From positions 2,914,001 to 2,978,000 of the forward strand of contig CP108521.1 of assembly GCA_035999765.1 (NCBI GenBank): a stretch of 64,000 bases of DNA. The letters run 5' to 3'. The notes beneath the pieces were generated by a model. The model worked only from the letters and a program-made list of their open reading frames with translations, was not told the origin of the DNA and made no database searches. The translations under genes and the position numbers were made by a program. Below, one piece after another: positions 26,539-36,100 of this stretch (within the stretch, counting starts at the first letter, position 1; every line of letters starts with the position of its first letter). This DNA comes from Streptomyces sp. NBC_01231. Lineage in GTDB: Bacteria > Actinomycetota > Actinomycetes > Streptomycetales > Streptomycetaceae.

Positions 26539-27396
26539 TCAGCCCGTCGCTGCGGCGGGTGCGGGTGCGGGAGCGTCGAGGGCCGGCTGGGGGCGCGGGG
26601 CGGCCGAGGCCCGGGCGAGGCTGTGCAGGACGGCGATCCGGCGCCGTTCGGTGCGGTCGAGGCCGTGTCCTCGTACGCAGGCCGCGACGGCGATCTCGTC
26701 GGCACGGCGCCGGATGAGGCGGGCGCTCTCCTCGTCGGGGCGGCCGTAGGTCCGGCCGGCCCGTTCGCCGAGCTGCTCCATGCGGGCCCGCGCCCGGCCG
26801 CGCAGGTCGGCGATCTGGGCGCTGCGGGCCCGTCCGCCGGGCGCGCTGGTCAGCCGGGCGCCGAACACCAGGCGCGCGGTGGCCCGGTGGGGCACGACCT
26901 CGCCCTTGGGCAGGATCCGTTCGGCACCGTGGATCATCACGGGGACGACCGGGATGCCGGTGCGGACGGCGAAGTAGAAGGGGCCGTCGTTGAACGGGGC
27001 CAGGCCGCCGCCGGTCCAGCGGGTGCCCTCCGGGTACATGCACAGCACGTCGCCGCCGTCGAGGACCTCCGTCATGGCGGCCAGGGCGTTGCGGTCCGGG
27101 TTGTCGCTGTCGAGCGGGATGCAGCCGACGCTGAGCCGGACCAGCCGTTTGACGGGGTGGTCGAAGTTCGCGGCCTTGGCCGGGAAGTAGACGTGTTCGC
27201 CGCGGGCGCCGTAGAGAACGGTCTCCAGCAGATAGTGGTCGAAGAAGCTCAGATGGTTGGAGACCACGATGAACGGTCCCTCGGCGGGGATGTGGCCGAT
27301 GCCCTCCACCGAGTCGACATGATGTCTGGCGACCCAGTGGCGGAACGACGTGGACAGCGTGTCGTTGATCTTGAAGCTTCCCTTGTGCGGGTCCAT
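26539..27396 (-). CDS. PlsC-family acyltransferase (lysophospholipid-acyltransferase-like)
   Basis: The 285-aa product holds intact PlsC blocks: VEGIGHIPAEGPFIVVSNHLSFFDH with the NHX4D catalytic motif (about residues 47-52), a VYFPAKA block and MYPEGTRW (about 118-123), then GIPVVPVMIHGAERILP. These enzymes move an acyl group from acyl-ACP or acyl-CoA to a hydroxyl. In this operon the acceptor may be a long-chain amino alcohol or a glycerolipid. The C-terminal 90 residues are Arg/Ala-rich with a Pro-Ala tail. It lies directly downstream of a degenerate PlsC-like gene, and the two may work as a pair. Confidence 0.88.
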   Translation of the reverse strand: MDPHKGSFKINDTLSTSFRHWVARHHVDSVEGIGHIPAEGPFIVVSNHLSFFDHYLLETVLYGARGEHVYFPAKAANFDHPVKRLVRLSVGCIPLDSDNPDRNALAAMTEVLDGGDVLCMYPEGTRWTGGGLAPFNDGPFYFAVRTGIPVVPVMIHGAERILPKGEVVPHRATARLVFGARLTSAPGGRARSAQIADLRGRARARMEQLGERAGRTYGRPDEESARLIRRRADEIAVAACVRGHGLDRTERRRIAVLHSLARASAAPRPQPALDAPAPAPAAATG

Positions 27397-27403
27397 CGAC
27401 GGG

Positions 27404-28441
27404 TCATCCCTTCCCTCGGGCCCCGGGGGCGGCGGCTGCGCTGCTCGGGGCCTGTTCGTGCTGGAGGGCGCGGCTCATCCGGATCGCGGACTGGCGGCGC
27501 CGCTGGGTGCGCGGGTGGTCGGCGGGGGCCTCGATGACGCGTTCCAGGGCGGACAGCGCGGCGGTGGGCCGGTCGGCGGCCAGCAGGGCTTCCGCGTGGC
27601 CGAGGACGTAGCGGGTGTCGCCCCGGCCGAGCCGGTCGGCGGCCTCCAGGTGGGCGACGGCGAGCTCACGGCGGCCGCCCAGCAGGCCCGGCGCGGACAG
27701 ATGCCAGCGGCCGAGCAGGTAGTTGGCCATGAGGTGGTTCGGATCGCGGCGCAGCGCCTCCTCGGCGCCGGCCCGCAGCCGCCACAGCGCGGCGGCCTTC
27801 ACGGGCAGCGCACGGGTCTCGTTGCGCAGCGCGGTCAGCCGCAGCCGTCCGACCCGCAGGTCGATGTTGTGCGGGTCGCCGAGCCGCCCCAGGTCGAGCA
27901 GGAGCACGGCCTGCGCGTACAGGGTGCTGTCGGGCAGCGGGTCGGTGCGGCTGAGGAGCGCCTCGAAGACCCGGTCGAGATGGCGGGCGGCGGCCCGTGC
28001 GGAGCAGGGCCCGGAGGACCACTCGGGGTTCCTGGCCCGCCCGACGAGGGTGGTGAGGGCGGTGTGCCCGGCCCTGACCCGGTCCCGGACCGAGTGCTCG
28101 ATCGGGTCCTGGGGCAGCAGGGGCCCGAAGACGACCCGGGTGCGGCGGCCGTCCGGCCACAGCGCGACGGGCAGGACGGGCGCAGCGGCCAGGTCCCCCG
28201 CCGACACGGCCTCGGCGACGCCCCGGACCACCACGGTCTCGTCGTAGGCGAGGGCGTTCAGCGCGTCGGGGCCGTCGAGCCGGCGGGTGGGCTTGCCGCG
28301 CACCGCGAACAGGGCGGTGTCCAGCGGGCGTTCGCCGTCGCCTCCGGCCAGCACCACGAGGGGGCCGTGCGCGGGGACGTGCTCCAGGCCCTCGACGGCC
28401 GCCGGTAAGCCTCGTACAGCGTGCTTGTTCTGCTTGAGCAT
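27404..28441 (-). CDS. Degenerate PlsC-like protein with TPR-type C-terminal half
   Basis: The 345-aa product starts like the neighbouring acyltransferase (AAVEGLEHVPAHGPLVVLAGGDG, residues 15-37), but the NHX4D motif is replaced by GGDGERPLD and no PEGTR is found. LPVALWPDGRRTRVVFGPLL resembles the later PlsC strand. From about residue 170 onward the sequence is helical with alanine/leucine repeats (ALWRLRAGAEEALRRDPNHLMANYLLGRWHL, AHLEAADRLGRGDTRYVLGHAEAL) like tetratricopeptide repeats. It is probably a catalytically dead acyltransferase-fold scaffold, or a much diverged enzyme. It sits in the operon between the membrane protein and the active PlsC gene. Confidence 0.6.
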   Translation of the reverse strand: MLKQNKHAVRGLPAAVEGLEHVPAHGPLVVLAGGDGERPLDTALFAVRGKPTRRLDGPDALNALAYDETVVVRGVAEAVSAGDLAAAPVLPVALWPDGRRTRVVFGPLLPQDPIEHSVRDRVRAGHTALTTLVGRARNPEWSSGPCSARAAARHLDRVFEALLSRTDPLPDSTLYAQAVLLLDLGRLGDPHNIDLRVGRLRLTALRNETRALPVKAAALWRLRAGAEEALRRDPNHLMANYLLGRWHLSAPGLLGGRRELAVAHLEAADRLGRGDTRYVLGHAEALLAADRPTAALSALERVIEAPADHPRTQRRRQSAIRMSRALQHEQAPSSAAAAPGARGKG

Positions 28442-28539
28442 GGCCGACCTCCCTGGTCCGCGCAGTCCTACGGAGTGACGTGCGGGTGGTGCGGTGCGTC
28501 GGCCGCCGGGGCCTGCTCCGGGCCCCGGCGGCCGGGCCG

Positions 28540-29448
28540 TCAGGCGCGTACGGGCTCCTCCTCACGCGCCTTCCGCTCCGCCTCAAGCGCCTCCGGCAGC
28601 GCCATGTAGCGGCCCGTGAGACCGGCCACCAGCAGGCCGACCAGCACGACGATGTAGACCCAGGTGAGCGCGTTGCCCCAGCGGACGTCGTCGGCGTACA
28701 GGCCGAGCGCGGCCATCGACAGGATGCTGAGCGTGACGTCCGTCAGGAAGCCGGCCCGCATGCGGTGCAGGTCGTGCTCCCACAGGGCCTGCCAGGCGCC
28801 GGCGCCGAAGGCGAAGAACCAGGCGCCGAGCATCCGGGCGTCCAGCGGCTCCAACTGCCAGGCCCAGGCGTCGCCGACCGCGTCGGGGGCGATCCACAGG
28901 GCGAAGGCGAGGCCCCACAGGACGGCGCCCATGATCGCCGTCGGGATGCTGACGTCGGCCCTCATCGGGGCCGGGCCGCGCGGGTCGGCGACCTTGGGGC
29001 CGGTGTTGTGGACCTTGTAGACGAGGAAGCAGGTCACCTGGAACACCGCCAGGGAGGCCAGCCACAGCCAGGCGAAGACACGGGCGAGCGCCGGGCCCTC
29101 GGTGAAGTGGAACTGGTCGGCGTACACGCCCGCCAGCACCAGGGCCGACAGCAGCAGGGTGATCGGGGCGAAGACGGTGCCGCGGGCGCTCGTCCAGTCC
29201 TTCTCCGGCAGGGTCAGCAGGAACATCGTGCAGGCTCCCGCGTAACCGGCGCCCAGCGCGGCGGCGCTCAGCGAGGAGCCCGTCTCCCAGGCGAAGAAGT
29301 CGCCGGTGCGGGAGCTGAGGAAGTACAGCGGGACGAAGGAGAGCGCGCAGTGGATGAGCACCGGCCAGAAGAACAGGCTGCGCAGCCAGGGGTGGACGGG
29401 CCGGGCGATCCGCTCCTCGGAGCGGACCGGCTCGATGGTGGTTGCCAT
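28540..29448 (-). CDS. Polytopic membrane protein of the lipid operon, unknown function
   Basis: The 302-aa product has about nine hydrophobic helices, for example FFWPVLIHCALSFVPLYF, FAPITLLLSALVLAGVY, VFAWLWLASLAVFQVTCFLVY and ALTWVYIVVLVGLLVAGLTG. Charged loops contain QFHFTEG and LWEHDLHRMRAG. I do not recognise a family. Helix-loop acidic/His residues could serve a membrane enzyme. The gene is nine bases downstream of the KS-CLF gene and clearly part of the same operon. Possible roles are modification, flipping or anchoring of the lipid product. Confidence 0.75.
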   Translation of the reverse strand: MATTIEPVRSEERIARPVHPWLRSLFFWPVLIHCALSFVPLYFLSSRTGDFFAWETGSSLSAAALGAGYAGACTMFLLTLPEKDWTSARGTVFAPITLLLSALVLAGVYADQFHFTEGPALARVFAWLWLASLAVFQVTCFLVYKVHNTGPKVADPRGPAPMRADVSIPTAIMGAVLWGLAFALWIAPDAVGDAWAWQLEPLDARMLGAWFFAFGAGAWQALWEHDLHRMRAGFLTDVTLSILSMAALGLYADDVRWGNALTWVYIVVLVGLLVAGLTGRYMALPEALEAERKAREEEPVRA

Positions 29449-29456
29449 GGGAAAGG

Positions 29457-32348
29457 TCACCTCGTGACGGTGGGAGGGGTGGACGGGGCGGCGGAGCTGT
29501 CGGGACGGAGCAGACGCAGGGTCAGCTGGGCCTTGCGCGCGAGGTCGACCCACGACGCGTAGCTGAACCCGAGCCGGTAGTCGCCCGAGGTCGGGGAGTT
29601 GATGCGGTCGAGCGGGACGAGTTCGCCCCGGGCCAGCTGCTCCAGCTGGGCCAGCAGCCGCTCGTAGGTGGGGGCGGTGAGGAAGCCGGTGCCGGGGTCG
29701 TCGGGCGACGCGGCGACGGGCTGGGTGCTCTGCTCGCGCTCCTCGGATACGGCGGGCTCGTCGTCGTCGACGACGGAGTCGTCCCGGCGGATGCGCAGCG
29801 AGTAGCCCCAACCGCTCTCGACCTGCGGGAGCTTGACACGGACCAGGTCCAGCCGGGCGGCGGCCTCGTTCTCCCGCTCCGCCGCCTCGGCCCGCATCCG
29901 GGCGATCACCTCGACCGAGCGGATCGCGCCGTCGGCGCCGTAGAAGAAGGGGACGCCGGGCCGGGCGACCGGGATGTCGGCGTCGGCGCAGCCGACCCCG
30001 TCGATCACCGCGAGGACCTTCTCGTCCTCGGTGACCTTGTCGAGCGGCTTGACGACCAGGAAGGCGGCGCCCTCGGCGGGTGTCAGGCCGTCGACGTCGT
30101 GGCCGGCCTCCTTGAGCCTGCGCTCGAAGAGATGGGTGAACTCGGGGGTGAGGTTGGCGTGCACACCGCCGACGAGGGCGACGTCGCACTCCCCCTGCTC
30201 CAGGTTCCGCTTGGCGAGGCCGAGAGCGGTACCGAAGGAGCACAGGTCGTCGTCGATGACGACACCCGGGCCGCGCAGGTCGAAGATGTTCTGGATGCGG
30301 CCCGCGGTGATGTTGTCCATGTAGCCGGGCAGCGCGTTCTCCCGGGTGAGCGGGATGTAGCGGTGCACCTCGCGGGTGTAGCTCTCGACCAGTTCGGCGC
30401 GGGTCTTCTCGTCGAGCGCCCGGTACTCCGGTACGTCCTCCAGAGCCCGCTCGAACTCCACGAGGCGGATCCGGAAGTTGCGGGTCAGGCCGGATTCGAG
30501 GCCGCAGGTCGCGCCCACGAAGACACCCGCGTTGACCCGGTCGGCGGCGGGCGCCCCGTACTCCTGAAGGGCCTGCCCGGCCGCCATCACCGACAGCAGC
30601 TGCGCCCGGTCCAGGTCCTCCAGCACGTTGGGCGGGATGCGGTACGTCTTCCACGGGAAGTCCAGGTCGGTGACGACTCCGCCGCGCCAGGTGCCCTCGG
30701 GGTCGTAGATCTCGGCGGCGTCCGGGTGCCAGCGGTCCGCGGGGAAGCCGGTGACGCCGGCGCCCGGCACCCGGTCGCCGACCAGGCCCTCGGTGTCCCG
30801 GGAGAACGGGGCGACGCAGCCGATGCCGAGCACCGCGAGCGGGGCGTTGGCCGTGCTGCGGCTGCTGTCGGTGTGGCTCTGCTGCTCCAGGGCGGCGTCG
30901 GCGTGGTGCACGGCGTCGTACTGCTCCACGATGACGCTGGTGTTGACCCCGCCGAACCCGAAGGCGTTGGTCAGCGCCCGGCGCGGCCGGCACTCCTCGG
31001 GCGCCTGCCACGGCTCGGAGGCGACCGGCACCCGGAACGGCGAACCGTCCAGCTTCATCGCCTCGGGGGCCCGGGTGAAGGCGTGCGTGGGCGGCACGGT
31101 CTCGTGCTGGAAGGCGAGCAGGATCTTCAGCAGATTGGCCATGCCGGCCGCCGAGAAGGTGTGCCCGATCTGGGCCTTGACCGAGCCGAGCCGGATGGAG
31201 CCGGGCTCCGCCCCGGAGTCCGCGTACAGCTGCTGGAGGGAGCTGACCTCGACGAGGTCGCCGGTGGAGGTGGCGGTGGCGTGGGTCTCGATGTAGTCGA
31301 GCTCCCCCGGCTGCGCGTCGGCGAGTTCGAGGGCGCGGCGCATGGCGGCGACCTGGCCGCGCGAGGACGGCGCGTAGATCGCCTTGCCCTTGCCGTCGCA
31401 GCGGGTGGCGACGCCGCGGATCACTCCGGCGATGGTGTCGCCGTCGCGGACCGCGTCGCTGAGCCGCTTCAGCAGGACGGTGCCGGAGCCCTCGCCGTTG
31501 ATGAGGCCGCTGGCGCCCTCGTCGAGCGGGGTGGAGCGGGTGGCGGACAGGCCGCCGATCTTGGCGAAGCAGACGTTGCCGGTGATGTTCATGTTGCCCT
31601 GCACACCGGTCGCCAGGACCATGTCGTGGCTGCCGTCCTGGAGGTACTTGACGGCGGTGTCGATCACGGTGAGGCCGGAGGCGCAGGCCGCGTCGCCGAT
31701 CGCCGCCGGACCGGGCAGCCCGATCACCCGGGCGACCGCCTTGGCGACGCTGACCTGGAAGACATGGGCGGCGGGCCCGGAGTCGGCGTCGTACAGTCGG
31801 TTCTTCACCGCGGCCGGGAAGCCGCTCTCCAGCGCCGTTCGCTGCCCGCTGTCCAGCGCCTGGAAGGCCTCGCTGTTGCGCAGGTGGTGCAGTACCTCGG
31901 TGGTGCGGAAGGTGAGCGAGGACTCCATGACCTGTTCGTCGCCGAGCATGTTGCCGACGAACAGCGCGGTGTCGGTGGTGCTCAGCCGGCTCGGGCTGTA
32001 CCCGGACATCCTGAGGGTCTGCAGGACGGTGTCGAGCACCATCAGCTGGGTGCGGTTGAGCTCGCTGACGGCCTCCCGGCCGATCCGGGTCAGTTCCTCC
32101 AGGCCCGAGGGGCCGGCGTAGTCGTCGAGGAAGCCGCCCCAGCGGCAGTACGTCTTGTCGACGACGCCCTTGTCCTCGGTGTGGTAGTCCTCCCAGTTCC
32201 AGCGGTTTTTCGGCGGCGAGTCGATGCCGATCCGGCCGCCCAGGATGTTCTGCCAGAACGTGTCGGCGTCGTACGAGTTCGGTGGGAAGACGCAGCCGTA
32301 TCCCACCACGGCGATCGGGTCGAAGCCCTCGAAGTCAGTCCCAGGCAC
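29457..32348 (-). CDS. PUFA-synthase-like KS-CLF ketosynthase protein
   Basis: The 963-aa product has two ketosynthase-type domains. The first (about 10-480) has a full triad: Cys222 in DAACASG, His356 in ETHATAT and His396 in QIGHTFSAAG, with NAFGFGGVNTS near 461-471. The second (about 500-800) begins PLAVLGIGCVAPFS, keeps a Cys703 in DDDLCSFGT, but is truncated and lacks both His residues, so it resembles a chain-length-factor partner. A 120-residue tail follows, with acidic linker and YERLLAQLEQLARGEL. The layout parallels the KS-CLF unit of PUFA or heterocyst-glycolipid synthases. It should elongate chains on the AT-ACP-KR-DH protein. The GTG start overlaps the transferase gene by 14 bases. 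Confidence 0.9.
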   Translation of the reverse strand: MPGTDFEGFDPIAVVGYGCVFPPNSYDADTFWQNILGGRIGIDSPPKNRWNWEDYHTEDKGVVDKTYCRWGGFLDDYAGPSGLEELTRIGREAVSELNRTQLMVLDTVLQTLRMSGYSPSRLSTTDTALFVGNMLGDEQVMESSLTFRTTEVLHHLRNSEAFQALDSGQRTALESGFPAAVKNRLYDADSGPAAHVFQVSVAKAVARVIGLPGPAAIGDAACASGLTVIDTAVKYLQDGSHDMVLATGVQGNMNITGNVCFAKIGGLSATRSTPLDEGASGLINGEGSGTVLLKRLSDAVRDGDTIAGVIRGVATRCDGKGKAIYAPSSRGQVAAMRRALELADAQPGELDYIETHATATSTGDLVEVSSLQQLYADSGAEPGSIRLGSVKAQIGHTFSAAGMANLLKILLAFQHETVPPTHAFTRAPEAMKLDGSPFRVPVASEPWQAPEECRPRRALTNAFGFGGVNTSVIVEQYDAVHHADAALEQQSHTDSSRSTANAPLAVLGIGCVAPFSRDTEGLVGDRVPGAGVTGFPADRWHPDAAEIYDPEGTWRGGVVTDLDFPWKTYRIPPNVLEDLDRAQLLSVMAAGQALQEYGAPAADRVNAGVFVGATCGLESGLTRNFRIRLVEFERALEDVPEYRALDEKTRAELVESYTREVHRYIPLTRENALPGYMDNITAGRIQNIFDLRGPGVVIDDDLCSFGTALGLAKRNLEQGECDVALVGGVHANLTPEFTHLFERRLKEAGHDVDGLTPAEGAAFLVVKPLDKVTEDEKVLAVIDGVGCADADIPVARPGVPFFYGADGAIRSVEVIARMRAEAAERENEAAARLDLVRVKLPQVESGWGYSLRIRRDDSVVDDDEPAVSEEREQSTQPVAASPDDPGTGFLTAPTYERLLAQLEQLARGELVPLDRINSPTSGDYRLGFSYASWVDLARKAQLTLRLLRPDSSAAPSTPPTVTR

Positions 32349-33171
32349 GGAGCTGCCCTTTCTGCTGGTGGCCGTCCGGCGGCCGGGGGGCCACGGAGGC
32401 GATGGCGAAGATGTGGTCGGTGACCCGGCCGTAGCGGACGGAGACCCGGTGGCCCGGATCCGCCCCCGCGGGGAGGGTGATGTCGAACACTCCGGCGGCG
32501 GTGTCGGCCGCGCGCAGCCGGGCGGTTCCCCAGCCGTATGCGAAGCCGATGCCGTACGCCTTGAGCAGTGCTTCCTTGACCACCCAGAGCGCGGTACCGC
32601 GGTGGCCGGTGTCGAAGGCCTGGAACGCGGTCTCGGCCAGGGCGACCTCGTGGTCGGTGAAGACGGTGCGCCGCAGCGCGGGGCTGAAGCTGCGCAGCGG
32701 TTCCACGTCGACGCCGACCCGGCCGCCGTGGGCCAGGGCGCACACCGCGAACCGGAGGGTGTGCGCGAGCGAGATGTCCGTGACGTGCCGGCCGACGGTG
32801 CCGGCCAGTCCGGGGGTACGGGAGGACAGTTCGGGTTTGCCCGCCCGGCCGCCCGGCTTGTTGCCGAGGACGGCGAGTTCGCTGGGTGTGACGGGCAGTC
32901 CGGCCCGTTCCAGGGCCAGACACACCAGGCGCTTGGCCGCGACCCTCCCGGCCAGCCACTCCACCCGCCGTTTCGGTACGGCGATGCGGGTGAGGACCGG
33001 GAGTTCGGCCGGGGCCAGGTAGTGCGCCCGGTAGGCCTCGGGGGCCGCCGCGTAGTCCCCGCGGACCTGCGCGATGGGGAGCCACTCGATGGTCACGGCG
33101 CCGCCCCCGGGCAGCGGGGTTCCGCTGCCCGGCAGGGCGGTCTCAGTCCAGGAGACCTGTATCGCCCTCAT
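32335..33171 (-). CDS. 4'-phosphopantetheinyl transferase (Sfp-type)
   Basis: The product of about 278 aa has the Sfp-family signatures VGVDVEPLRSF (about residue 150) and WVVKEALLKAYG (about 205), with a FTDHEVAL segment between. It should attach the phosphopantetheine arm to the ACP domains of the adjacent synthase. The gene overlaps the 3' end of the PKS gene by about 29 bases and the 5' end of the KS-CLF gene by 14, so all three are translationally coupled. ATG 33171 is used; GTG 33174 directly precedes it. Confidence 0.92.
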   Translation of the reverse strand: MRAIQVSWTETALPGSGTPLPGGGAVTIEWLPIAQVRGDYAAAPEAYRAHYLAPAELPVLTRIAVPKRRVEWLAGRVAAKRLVCLALERAGLPVTPSELAVLGNKPGGRAGKPELSSRTPGLAGTVGRHVTDISLAHTLRFAVCALAHGGRVGVDVEPLRSFSPALRRTVFTDHEVALAETAFQAFDTGHRGTALWVVKEALLKAYGIGFAYGWGTARLRAADTAAGVFDITLPAGADPGHRVSVRYGRVTDHIFAIASVAPRPPDGHQQKGQLRAWD

Positions 33172-36100
33172 CACGCCCCACCTGTGTCACGACTAGGTCC
33201 TGGATCTCGCACAGCGGGTGGCCCGCCGCGTCGAGGATCCGGGTGCTGATGCGCAGGTCTCCGGGTTTTCCTCCCTGGTCGGGTCCGACGGGTGCGACGG
33301 TCGAGTCGGTGTGCACGGTCTCGCCGGGCAGCGGGACGCGGTGGAAGCGCATCGCCGCGATGGAGACCGGCACCACATGGCTGCCGAGGTGGTGGTAGGC
33401 CCACAGCAGGGTGGAGCGCCAGGCGTTGTCGATGACGATGGGCAGGGTCCGCAGCCGGGGCGTGGGGGCGGCGGAGAACAGTCCGCGGCCGGCGTCGACC
33501 ACGATCTCGCTCACCATCCGCCCGTCCTCGATGTCCCCGACGAACCCGATCCGCCGCACCTGGCGGAAGCGCGGGCCGAAGGTGATCTGCCGGGCGGCCC
33601 GTTCGTAGAACCGGTCGATGTCCAACTCGGTCGATTTCTCAAGGAGTTCGGCGAGTTCCGGGTCGGGGGCGGGCGCGGCGCCCGGTTGCTGTGATTGGGG
33701 TGCTTGGGGTGCTTGGGGTGCGAAGACGTACGTGCCGCGCGAGTGCACCCGGTCGGCCTCCAGGACCCGGCCGTCGGCGGTGACCAGGTCGGAACGGATC
33801 TCCGCGCGGACCCGGCGGGTCCCGTCCGCCCGTTCCTCGTCCGTCCGTTCCGCGTCCGCCTCCAGCTCCGCCTCGAACCTCAGGTCGAGGGGGAAGTTCG
33901 GCAGGTGTTTGACGAACTTCAGGAACTCGATGTTCTCCGCCGCGACGACCGTGTGTCCGGGGACCAGGAGCCCGGACGCCTGCACCTGCCCCTCGATGTG
34001 CAGCACCCCGGGGAAGGTGCCCGCTCCCTTGACCCGGTGGTCGTCGAGGTAGCGGTCGGCCCGGGGATCGAGCCGTTTGACGGCCCGCACCCGAGTGTCG
34101 GTCACCTCCAACACCCGGTCCAGCAGGGGAAGTTCGAAGCGGTCCCGGACGCTGCCGTCGGGGCCGACGGGGACGGCGACCTCGGTGTGCGTGGCGTCCA
34201 TCGAGGCGTCCTGGCCGCCGTAGCTGTTCTTGCCGATCTCGCCGAAGACCAGCACCTCGGGGTCGTCGCCGCCCTGGAAGACCTCCCGGGCGAAGTGCTG
34301 CACACCCTCCTCGACACCCAGGTAGCGCAGTCCGCGCACCTCCTCCTGGACCCGCCGCACCGCCTCGGTGGCGGCCATGCCGACGTCGGCCCAGCCGGTC
34401 CAGCACAGGGTGAAGACACGCATGTCGGGGTTGCGGCGGGCGAGCAGCGCGGAGAGCTTGGAGACGAGGTCGGCGCCGGCGGTGTAGTCGACCTGGCCGT
34501 CCATGCCGAAGCGGCCGAGGAAGGAGCCGAAGAAGCCGAAGAACTTCAACTGGTCGTGCTTGACGGCGTGCCAGAGGTGATGCGAGCCGTCGGCCTTGAC
34601 CCGGACCACGTGCCGGGCGTGGTCCAGGGACTTCTTCGGCACGGTGGCGACCGAGTCCAGGCCGGCGGCGTGCACGACGCCGTCGATCCGTCCGTACCGC
34701 TGACGTACCGAGTCGATCGCCGCGATGACCTGCTCGCCGTCGGAGACGTCACAGACCTCGTAGACCGACAGCGGGTTGATGGCGTGCAGTTCCTCGATGT
34801 TCCGGTACAGCTCACGGGCGTTGGCGAGGGCCGCGAACTGCTTCTTCGCCTCGACCGGGGTGATGGCCGGGTCCTTCTTCTTGGCCTGCGGGAACCAGCC
34901 CTTGCCCAGGCGGGCGAAGGCCTCGTCGTCCAGCGCCATCCAGTCCTCGGTGCCCTTCGCCGGGCGGGTGCGGCCGAGGATGACGACGCGCACGCCCTCC
35001 AGCCGGGCGAGTTCCTTCGCGCATTCGTAGGTGATCCCGCGCGAGCCCCCGGAGAAGACGACGACGCTGCCGGGGTCGAGACGGAGGGGTTGTTGCCGTT
35101 CGTTGGTCGTGATCTCGTGCGGGACCACCTGGACGATCTTGCGCAGCCCCCGGAGGTGGCCCACCTCGACGGTGGGTTCCGCGTCGGTGGTGATCTCCGC
35201 GAGCAGGAGAACCGCCGCGTCGGCCGCGTCGCCCTCGGTGAAGTCGACGACCTTGACGCGGGTGTCCGGGAGTTCGAGGTCGAGGCTCTTGGCGAAACCC
35301 GCGGTGAGGCCGCCCAGGGGGTCCATCGCGCCGTCGGACTCCAGGCCGAACACCCCGCCGACCGCGGTGGCCGCGAAGTAGCCGCCGTCGCCGCCGGCCT
35401 GCGCGAGGTCGGCGAAGTAGGCCTTGGCGGCGAGGAGGTTGACGGTGAAGTGCTGGTCGGCAGCAGAGCTCCAGTCGGCGGCGGGCCGGTCGAAGGAGGT
35501 GGTCGCGGCGACCGGGTCGGGGCCGGGTCCGTAGGGGTGCAGGTTGACGACGACCTGGACTCCGCTGTCCGGACGGGCGGTCGCGAGTGCCCGGGCCAGC
35601 GAGTGGGGGTCGGTGAAGTCGGCGCGGGCGGTGGGCCATTCGTCCAGGCCGGTGCTCGCGGAGCTCCTGATGGGCCCGGCGCCGTCCGGTGCGACGACGT
35701 ACGGTCGTGCGCCGCGCTCGGTGAGGCGCGGGAGCACCTCACGGGCGAGGGCCGTGTCCTGTCCGGTGATCACCACGACCGCCTTGCCGTCCAGGGAGAA
35801 CGGTGTGGCGTCGGGGTGGTCGAGAGGGCTCTCGACCGCGAGGGGGACGTATCGTCCGGCGATGCGGTCGATCGTGCGCTCCAGGACAGGCGGCAGCACC
35901 GGCCGGGCGGGCGCTGCCTCGGGTATGTGGCTGTCGTCGGAGCCATCGCCGCCGGTGCCCGAGGTGCCGCCGCCGCGCGGGCTGCGTCCGGTGGCGGCCT
36001 GGAGGCCGGCGACGAACTCGGCGATCCGGTTGAGGGTGTTCAGCGACGAGGAGTCGACATCCTCCACCACCGGAAGCCCCAACACCTCCCGCACCTCACC

